Below, in pieces: positions 31,805-37,228 of a stretch of DNA of 37,228 bases. The stretch covers positions 1-37,228 of the forward strand of contig CACYGT010000011.1 in the NCBI GenBank assembly GCA_902774075.1. Reading direction: 5' to 3'. Numbering within the stretch: position 1 is the stretch's first letter; each line of letters begins with the position of its first letter. The notes below the pieces were generated by a model. It was not told where the DNA came from and made no database searches. It worked only from the letters and a program-made list of their open reading frames with translations. Source of the DNA: an uncultured Bacteroidales bacterium (lineage in GTDB: Bacteria > Bacteroidota > Bacteroidia > Bacteroidales > Paludibacteraceae). A program made the position numbers and the translations under genes.

Positions 31805-33982
31805 ATGCATCGAATGAGACACCATATCTTACATATTTGCCTATTGCTGTTCTGCTCTGTATGTATCCAAGCGCAGACCAACCAAATGGGAGAGCCGGAC
31901 TATACAAAACTCTCCCCCCATTTGCAGAAGATCATACATACACAACAGCGTTCGGTTCTTGCGCTGATGTCGTTTGATTCGGCAGCAGACGTATCCGCCA
32001 CAATAGCGGAGCACGGTTGCCGCATGGTGGATAGCATCGGGCGTATTTATATTGTACAGATACCACTTACGACGGTGGCTTCTCTATCCAGAGACAAGCG
32101 CGTTGAACGTATCGAGGCAGAGCCTATGCCCTCCATGCGGGGTATGGATGTGACCCCGGGGCAGATTGATGCCACGTCCGTCTATGCCGGTATAGATCTG
32201 CCACAAGCTTTCACGGGCAGAGGAGTGGCGGCAGGTGTCTTCGACAACGGTTTTGATTTCACTCATCCTGCTTTCCGAGATGACGAAGGACGATCGCGGG
32301 CACAGTTCTATTATGATTTCTGCTGGCAGAACGAGGATGGCACCTTAGGTCATGCTATAACTTCTCCGGAAGAGATACTTGCTTATGGTCATACCCATCA
32401 TAAGGGGGCAACACTGCACGGGACACACTGTATGGGTGTCATGGCAGGACGTGCGGTGGAGGGCAAATACCAAGGTATGGCTCCGGAAGCTGATCTTTAC
32501 GTAGCGCATTTCAGCTCGACTTCCGGGGACTTCGAAAACGACCAAGAGCCTACTTCGGCCAATTGTGTGCTGGGCTTCAAATATATCTTCGACGAAGCGG
32601 CCAAGGCCGGTAAGCCCTGTGTTGTCAGCTTCAGTAACGGCGAGAGTTATACGTTCGACCATTCTCACCAATTGGAGGGAGAAGCGCTACAGGCGCTAAC
32701 AGGTCCCGGACGTATCATCGTAACATGCGCCGGTAATGACGGCTACCACTCGTCGTATTTGGAGAAACCGGCTGACGTGTACCAGGCAGGAACAGCTATT
32801 GGAGGCGGCGTAGGTGGAGGCATGTATATTGATATGGACATCATCACCCCCGTAGATCAGCTCGTTCGGCTCGATTTCCTCAGTATCCGTCTTTTGGACA
32901 CGCATATCGAAAACACGATCCGCTTCCATACCGACAGTGTGTTGGCGCTCAACGATACATGTCGCCTCTCTACTACTGTCAGCATGGGCGATATCCATTT
33001 GAAAGTCTATCGCAGCACCCATCAGGATCAACGCGGAAACGTTCTTCACCTACACGGCGATATGCCCAACTTAGCCTATCTCACCCTCTGCGGTGCTCTT
33101 TTCCTGCTCACAGGTGATGGACCGGCATGGGTGTACAGCGATATCAAATATTGCCCATTCTCCAATATCAGCGGGTTCCCTGCTTATTGTTACGCCGGAG
33201 AGGGGCACTCGATATGGTGGCCCGGCACGCTGCCCGGTCTCATCACGGTGGGGGCTACAGGTTATAAATCCTCCTTCCGTAATATAGCCGGAGAACTGAA
33301 TGACGAGATCGGAGATCTTGCCGCGTCCTCTCCGGGACTTATTGCACGTTTTTCTTCTCAAGGTCCCACTACGGACGGCTTCATCAAACCCGATGTCACT
33401 GCACCGGGCGTTAGTATCAACGCGGCTTTTAACGGTTACGTCGAAATGACGGAGAGAGTAAGAGCCGAATTGACCGACAAAGTGGTGTATGACGGCAAAA
33501 CGTACTACTATACCGCACAGAGCGGCACTTCCATGGCTACACCCGTAGTTGCAGGCACGATTGCCTTGTGGCTGCAGGCTAAGCCGGACCTGACCATCGA
33601 GGAGATCATGAAAGTATTGGAACTGACCTGTACTCATCCCGACTCGTCGATGACATATCCGAACAATGTATATGGCTACGGACAGATAGATGCTTACCGT
33701 GGATTGCTTCATGTGCTGCAACTTCCACAAGCTATCCCGTCCATCAGCCAGCAACAACCGTTCAATGCACGCTTTGGATTAGAAGGACGGCTTCTCCGGG
33801 TCATCTGTGATGAGGACCTTCACGGCGCATGTCTGACGGTCTTTGCTTTGAACGGTTCAAAAGCGGCAGAAACGCGCGGTTCAAGCATAGACCTTTCTGC
33901 CTTGCCTACCGGCGTCTATGCCGTTCAGTTAACTACCAACAGTCCATCAACTACGGGCTCTACATTAATAAGATTAGAATAA
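31805..33982 (+). CDS. Secreted S8 subtilisin-like protease with T9SS-type tail
   Basis: A 725-aa exported serine protease. The frame extends back into ftsW (31736), but Met at 31805 or 31814 gives a clean signal peptide (HHILHICLLLFCSVCIQAQ); I use 31805. Catalytic triad: Asp147 (GVFDNGFDFTHP), His205 (LHGTHCMG), Ser576 (SGTSMATP), with oxyanion Asn311 (TCAGNDG). A beta-rich insert lies between Asn311 and the Ser motif (about 330-480). The last 75 residues resemble a T9SS type A sorting domain (DLSALPTGVYAVQL). It starts 4 nt after ftsW and ends 16 nt before murG, so it is very likely cotranscribed with cell-wall genes. Surface or extracellular proteolysis is the expected role; a specific link to division is unproven. 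Confidence 0.93.
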   Translation: MHRMRHHILHICLLLFCSVCIQAQTNQMGEPDYTKLSPHLQKIIHTQQRSVLALMSFDSAADVSATIAEHGCRMVDSIGRIYIVQIPLTTVASLSRDKRVERIEAEPMPSMRGMDVTPGQIDATSVYAGIDLPQAFTGRGVAAGVFDNGFDFTHPAFRDDEGRSRAQFYYDFCWQNEDGTLGHAITSPEEILAYGHTHHKGATLHGTHCMGVMAGRAVEGKYQGMAPEADLYVAHFSSTSGDFENDQEPTSANCVLGFKYIFDEAAKAGKPCVVSFSNGESYTFDHSHQLEGEALQALTGPGRIIVTCAGNDGYHSSYLEKPADVYQAGTAIGGGVGGGMYIDMDIITPVDQLVRLDFLSIRLLDTHIENTIRFHTDSVLALNDTCRLSTTVSMGDIHLKVYRSTHQDQRGNVLHLHGDMPNLAYLTLCGALFLLTGDGPAWVYSDIKYCPFSNISGFPAYCYAGEGHSIWWPGTLPGLITVGATGYKSSFRNIAGELNDEIGDLAASSPGLIARFSSQGPTTDGFIKPDVTAPGVSINAAFNGYVEMTERVRAELTDKVVYDGKTYYYTAQSGTSMATPVVAGTIALWLQAKPDLTIEEIMKVLELTCTHPDSSMTYPNNVYGYGQIDAYRGLLHVLQLPQAIPSISQQQPFNARFGLEGRLLRVICDEDLHGACLTVFALNGSKAAETRGSSIDLSALPTGVYAVQLTTNSPSTTGSTLIRLE

Positions 33983-33998
33983 AACACGCTTACTTGAT

Positions 33999-35066
33999 AT
34001 GAGATACCTTATTTCCGGAGGTGGGACCGGAGGACATATCTTTCCTGCCGTGAGTATTGCAAATGCCCTGAAGGAGTTAGATCCCGAGGCAGAGATTTTG
34101 TTTGTGGGCGCACTCGGCCGCATGGAGATGGAGCGTGTGCCGCAGGCGGGGTATAAGATCGTCGGGCTGCCCGTACGAGGTTTTAACCGTGCCCAGCCTT
34201 GGAAGAATGTCTCCGTCATGGCGGACCTTGTCAAATCAATCATCAAGGTGCGTAAGATCATTCGCGAGTTCAAGCCCAACGTAGGAGTGGGTGTCGGCGG
34301 ATACGCTTCGGGCGCCGCGATGTGGGCAGCCGCGAACATGGGGATCCCTATCTTACTGCAGGAACAGAATGGTTTCGCAGGCGTAACGAATAAGTTGCTT
34401 AAGAACAAAGCAGCGAAGATATGCGTTGCGTACGAGAACATGGATAAGTTCTTCCCCGCAGATAAAATCATCTTAACGGGCAATCCTGTACGTCAAAATC
34501 TGACGAGCGGAAAGCGGAAAGAAGAAAACGGAAAGACGCTGCTTATCATCGGCGGAAGTCTGGGCGCACGGACGATCAACGAGGCAATTAAGGCGGCATT
34601 GCCGACATTGGCAAAGAGCGAGATCAAGGTCGTTTGGCAGACAGGTAAGTATTATTACGAGTCCTGTCAGGCGGCGTGGGAAGCGGCAGGCAAGCCGAAG
34701 AATATCGAGGTGCATGATTTCCTGAGCGATATGCCGGACCGTTATGCGCAGGCGGACTTAGTGATCAGCCGAGCGGGAGCCAGCAGTATCAGCGAGCTTT
34801 GTCTCTTAGGTAAACCGGCCATCTTGGTTCCTTCGCCGAACGTTGCGGAAGACCATCAGACGCATAACGCCATGGCGCTGGTGAATAAAGAGGCAGCGGT
34901 ACTCGTCAAAGATGTAGAGGCCGCAGAGAAACTCGTGCCGACGGCATTGGAACTGATCCAAGACGACAAACAAGTTAAGAAACTCCATACGAACGTGCTC
35001 AAGTTAGCGCAGAAAGACTCGGCACGACGGATAGCGGAAGAAGTAATTAAATTAGCAAAAGTATGA
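33999..35066 (+). CDS. murG: Lipid II synthase MurG
   Basis: A 355-aa GT28 glycosyltransferase of usual length. G-loops GGGTGGHIFPA (residues 7-17) and GVGGYASG (about 100-107), GGSLGARTIN near 187-196, and the nucleotide-sugar site VISRAGASSISELCLLGKPAILVP are all present. It transfers GlcNAc from UDP-GlcNAc to lipid I at the inner membrane face. Residues about 170-179, between NPVRQNL and the GGSLGA strand where other MurGs have a longer linker, are encoded by a heptamer tract. It overlaps the next gene by 4 nt (ATGA). murC would be expected next and is absent. Confidence 0.97.
   Translation: MRYLISGGGTGGHIFPAVSIANALKELDPEAEILFVGALGRMEMERVPQAGYKIVGLPVRGFNRAQPWKNVSVMADLVKSIIKVRKIIREFKPNVGVGVGGYASGAAMWAAANMGIPILLQEQNGFAGVTNKLLKNKAAKICVAYENMDKFFPADKIILTGNPVRQNLTSGKRKEENGKTLLIIGGSLGARTINEAIKAALPTLAKSEIKVVWQTGKYYYESCQAAWEAAGKPKNIEVHDFLSDMPDRYAQADLVISRAGASSISELCLLGKPAILVPSPNVAEDHQTHNAMALVNKEAAVLVKDVEAAEKLVPTALELIQDDKQVKKLHTNVLKLAQKDSARRIAEEVIKLAKV
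34507..34534 (+). repeat. In-frame heptameric tract in murG, unit GCGGAAA
   Basis: GCGGAAA, GCGGAAA, GAAGAAA, ACGGAAA: four 7-nt units encoding residues 170-179 (SGKRKEENGK region), the linker joining the two Rossmann domains. Confidence 0.65.
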
Positions 35067-36667
35067 AAAAAGGTTCAAAGATTGCACTTATTGTGCTTGC
35101 CGTATTGTTCGGCTTAATCGGTTTAGTGTTCATTGGTGCTGATGTAGCAGCATCGTACCTGGTAAACAAAGAAGTGAATAAGACCTTGGCGACGATCCCC
35201 GGCTGCCAGGCTTCCTGCGGTCCTATTCAGATTCGTTTCTTCAGCGGAACAGCGGGCGTAAAAGACATTCGTTTCACCTATCACGGAGCGCCCGTACATG
35301 CCAAGGACACGATGGGTCCCGGTATCGACATCTGGGTAGAAGACATCGAGATCGGTCGTATCTTCTATGGCTTGTTGTTCAAGAAACAGGTAGCTATCCA
35401 TGACATTCGCATTACCCGTCCTCATGCCGAGTTATGGCTGGACGACGAGCACCCGGAGACCTGTTTCCCGCAGATTCAGGACACCGCATTGGAACATGCG
35501 AACGAGATGTTAGTAAGCGCAGAATTGATGAAACTCAAGATCAAGAACGCGGAGTTCAAGTTACACAGCCTTCGCACGCCGTTGGATTTGAAGGTGGACA
35601 GTTTGTCGCTCACCGTACATGACCTCAAGTACGACTCTACTTTCCATTACAACGACTCCATCTATGCTTTCTCGCTGGGTAAAGCGGCGGTGGTCACTCC
35701 GGACGGACAGATGCGTATCGAGACGAGCGGTATTGCACAAGAGGACGCAGGAGAATTTAAGGTAGGCAAGACGCGTATCCGCAACACGATGCCCCGCCGG
35801 AAGTTAGCAGAGATCGTCAAAGAGCCTTGCACATGGATCGACATGACCGTTGAGAGCGTCCAGACGACAGCGTTTAACCCGATTCACAAAGCGATGAACA
35901 AAGACTTCACGCTGAATGGTCTGAAGGCCGTAGTAGGCGAGATGGATATCTTCCGTGACGAGCGTTACAAGCCCAAGAAACCCTTCCCGATGCCGCAAGA
36001 GGCCATCATGGCTATCCCTGCAACCTTCAAGATCCAACAGGTGGACGCGAAGATCAAGCATATCGCCATTGAGTTCGCCAGCACGGATATCAACTGCGGT
36101 AAGTTAGACATCAAGAACGCACAGGCCAAAGTGAATAACGTCACCAACAAACGCGGCGCTACCTGGCACGTCAAAGGCGGTTGCCCGATCGAGCAAGGCA
36201 TGGCAGACGCTGAGTTCAGCCTTACTATGAACAAAGCCTGCGATTTCGGACTGAAGTTACATGTGACCGATATTGACATCAACTATCTCAACACCTTCAT
36301 TCGTCCGCTGGTAGGCATCACGGCAGACTGCCATGTGGATACGCTCGATGCGAACTATAAAGGTGATAACGTTTCTGCCAACGGTACGTTCCGCATGCTC
36401 TATCATGGCTTGAATGTGCAGGTTCACGGAGACGACAATATCCCGTACAAGATCGTAACGAAGAACGCCAAGGCCTTCACCTCGATTGCTAACTCACTGA
36501 TTCCTAAGAGCAATCCGACGAGTGTGGATATCCATCCTCGCGGCTATAAGGTGGAGTGGAAGCGTAATGAATGGCAGGAGTTCCCGCTGTATTTGTTCGG
36601 ACCGTGTATCAACGGAGCTATGAAGACTTTCCTCCCCGGTTTATACGTGCACGAACAAACAAAATAA
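35063..36667 (+). CDS. AsmA/DUF748-like membrane-anchored protein
   Basis: A 534-aa protein with a single N-terminal membrane segment (about 8-30) and a long periplasmic region of repeated beta-strand patterns, as in AsmA, DUF748 and TamB-like proteins, which are thought to bridge the envelope and handle lipids. Supporting stretches include GIDIWVEDIEIGRIFYGLLF (residues 86-105), VDSLSLTVHDL and the late LNVQVHGDDNIPYKIVT. This is a fold-level assignment without catalytic motifs. Its start overlaps the murG stop by 4 nt, so its translation is coupled to MurG and it occupies the position where murC is normally found. It is followed by a separate rplU promoter. Confidence 0.65.
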   Translation: MKKGSKIALIVLAVLFGLIGLVFIGADVAASYLVNKEVNKTLATIPGCQASCGPIQIRFFSGTAGVKDIRFTYHGAPVHAKDTMGPGIDIWVEDIEIGRIFYGLLFKKQVAIHDIRITRPHAELWLDDEHPETCFPQIQDTALEHANEMLVSAELMKLKIKNAEFKLHSLRTPLDLKVDSLSLTVHDLKYDSTFHYNDSIYAFSLGKAAVVTPDGQMRIETSGIAQEDAGEFKVGKTRIRNTMPRRKLAEIVKEPCTWIDMTVESVQTTAFNPIHKAMNKDFTLNGLKAVVGEMDIFRDERYKPKKPFPMPQEAIMAIPATFKIQQVDAKIKHIAIEFASTDINCGKLDIKNAQAKVNNVTNKRGATWHVKGGCPIEQGMADAEFSLTMNKACDFGLKLHVTDIDINYLNTFIRPLVGITADCHVDTLDANYKGDNVSANGTFRMLYHGLNVQVHGDDNIPYKIVTKNAKAFTSIANSLIPKSNPTSVDIHPRGYKVEWKRNEWQEFPLYLFGPCINGAMKTFLPGLYVHEQTK

Positions 36668-36695
36668 GGAAAAATGCAGAAAAAATGCAGAAATA

Positions 36696-36727
36696 TTTGC
36701 GTATGTCAAAAAAAAGCAGTACCTTTG
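36696..36727 (+). promoter_or_regulatory. Bacteroidota-type promoter for rplU-rpmA
   Basis: TTTG at 36696-36699 and TACCTTTG at 36720-36727 with 20 nt between. Just upstream, AAAAATGCAG occurs twice with an 11-nt period (about 36670-36690). Confidence 0.85.
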
Positions 36728-36799
36728 CACGCTTTTTCTGCGTGAAAAGGCAGAATTATTATACGGAAAGGCTCGTAAAAGTAGCGCTTGGATAGCGCT
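36728..36799 (+). promoter_or_regulatory. Structured leader of rplU
   Basis: The leader of about 100 nt holds two small hairpins: CACGC (36728-36732) with GCGTG (36740-36744) at or just before the transcript start, and AGCGCT (36783-36788) with AGCGCT (36794-36799) around TGGAT. Leaders of ribosomal protein operons often bind one of their products; no known leader class is recognised here. Confidence 0.4.
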
Positions 36800-36835
36800 C
36801 GCCGCACCGCCCTAACATTAATTACAACAGTACAA

Positions 36836-37156
36836 ATGTACGCAATTGTAGAGATGAAAGGCCAGCAGTTTAGAGTAGAAGCTGGCAAGAAACTGTTCAT
36901 CAATCGTATGAACGAGCTCGAGAAAGGCGCAACCGTTGAGTTTGAGAACGTATTGCTCCTGGACAACGAGGGTAAAGTAAAAGTGGGTGCTCCTTATGTA
37001 AAGGGTGCAAAAGTAGTTTGCGAAGTACTCGACAACGAGTGCCGCGGTGACAAAGTGCTTGTTTTCCACAAGAAACGTCGCAAAGGTTTCCGCAAACTGA
37101 ACGGTCACCGTCAGGACCTCACCAACGTAGTAGTTAAAGAAATTGTTATTGCTTAA
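36836..37156 (+). CDS. rplU: 50S ribosomal protein bL21
   Basis: A 106-aa bL21, the usual size. The N-terminus [17 protein letters not shown], the middle [15 protein letters not shown] and the basic end with [16 protein letters not shown] are family signatures. It binds 23S rRNA in the large subunit. The frame extends to 36788, but ATG 36836 gives the standard N-terminus. It is followed after 18 nt by rpmA, the universal partner. Confidence 0.97.
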   Translation: MYAIVEMKGQQFRVEAGKKLFINRMNELEKGATVEFENVLLLDNEGKVKVGAPYVKGAKVVCEVLDNECRGDKVLVFHKKRRKGFRKLNGHRQDLTNVVVKEIVIA

Positions 37157-37174
37157 AAAGAAAGGACAACCAGT

Positions 37175-37228
37175 ATGGCTCACAAGAAAGGTGTCGGTAG
37201 TTCTAAGAACGGCCGTGAATCAGAAAGC
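37175..37228 (+). CDS. rpmA: 50S ribosomal protein bL27 (5' part only, cut by the window edge)
   Basis: Eighteen codons remain: MAHKKGVGSSKNGRESES, the recognisable bL27 N-terminus. The basic N-terminal tail reaches the peptidyl-transferase centre. There is no Firmicutes-type cleavable N-terminal extension. An AAAGGA at 37160-37165 lies 9 nt before the start. The gene continues beyond the window. Confidence 0.93.
   Translation, partial: MAHKKGVGSSKNGRESES

Overview
The window looks like a chromosomal segment of an uncultured member of the Bacteroidales (Bacteroidota). Evidence: eight promoters of the Bacteroidota type (TTTG or similar, about 20 nt, then TAnnTTTG), a SusC/SusD outer-membrane pair, secreted proteases whose tails resemble type IX secretion (T9SS) sorting domains, a tRNA without encoded CCA, and the mraZ-rsmH-ftsL-ftsI-murE-mraY-murD-ftsW-murG gene order without murF. 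Species cannot be fixed from the sequence alone. No transposase, phage, integrase or CRISPR array was seen.

Layout. (1) 1-1.6 kb: an unrecognised protein and a short-chain dehydrogenase. (2) 1.7-7.5 kb, plus strand: a secreted endonuclease/exonuclease/phosphatase-family protein, an M24 aminopeptidase P, a small YbjN/type III chaperone-like protein, a fused Ser/Thr-kinase-like plus AAA+ ATPase protein, and ClpP, closed by a strong terminator shared with convergent htpG. (3) 9.6-11.5 kb: a MIP18/SufT-like Fe-S assembly factor, LpxH-like hydrolase and MazG. (4) 11.5-13.4 kb: a minus-strand tRNA-Leu(UAG) whose 3' end lies 3 nt from a lipoprotein start codon, and a divergent M16 peptidase. (5) 13.4-22.5 kb: SusC, SusD, an Ig-like lipoprotein and a large M6-type metalloprotease, suggesting uptake and breakdown of an external, perhaps proteinaceous, substrate. 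(6) 22.6-36.7 kb: the division/cell-wall cluster, with a secreted subtilisin-like protease between ftsW and murG and an AsmA-like protein coupled to murG where murC would be expected. (7) 36.7 kb to the end: rplU and the start of rpmA.

The most unusual signal is not a gene. Fourteen short tandem tracts, almost all with a period of exactly 7 nt and usually about five units (about 35 nt), are scattered through the window. Unit sequence differs from tract to tract while the period is kept. Several fill the space from one stop codon to the next start codon; five sit in frame inside conserved genes (pepP twice, rsmH, murE, murG). One tract has period 8 and one period 11. They resemble in form the heptameric STRR repeats known from filamentous cyanobacteria, but here the unit is not conserved.

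Other points of interest are the kinase-AAA+ fusion with its small partner, the nuclease that seems to lack its His-bearing central strand, the interlocked terminator/promoter before the M6 protease, and a candidate MraZ operator before mraZ. All assignments come from reading motifs and gene order; no database search was possible.
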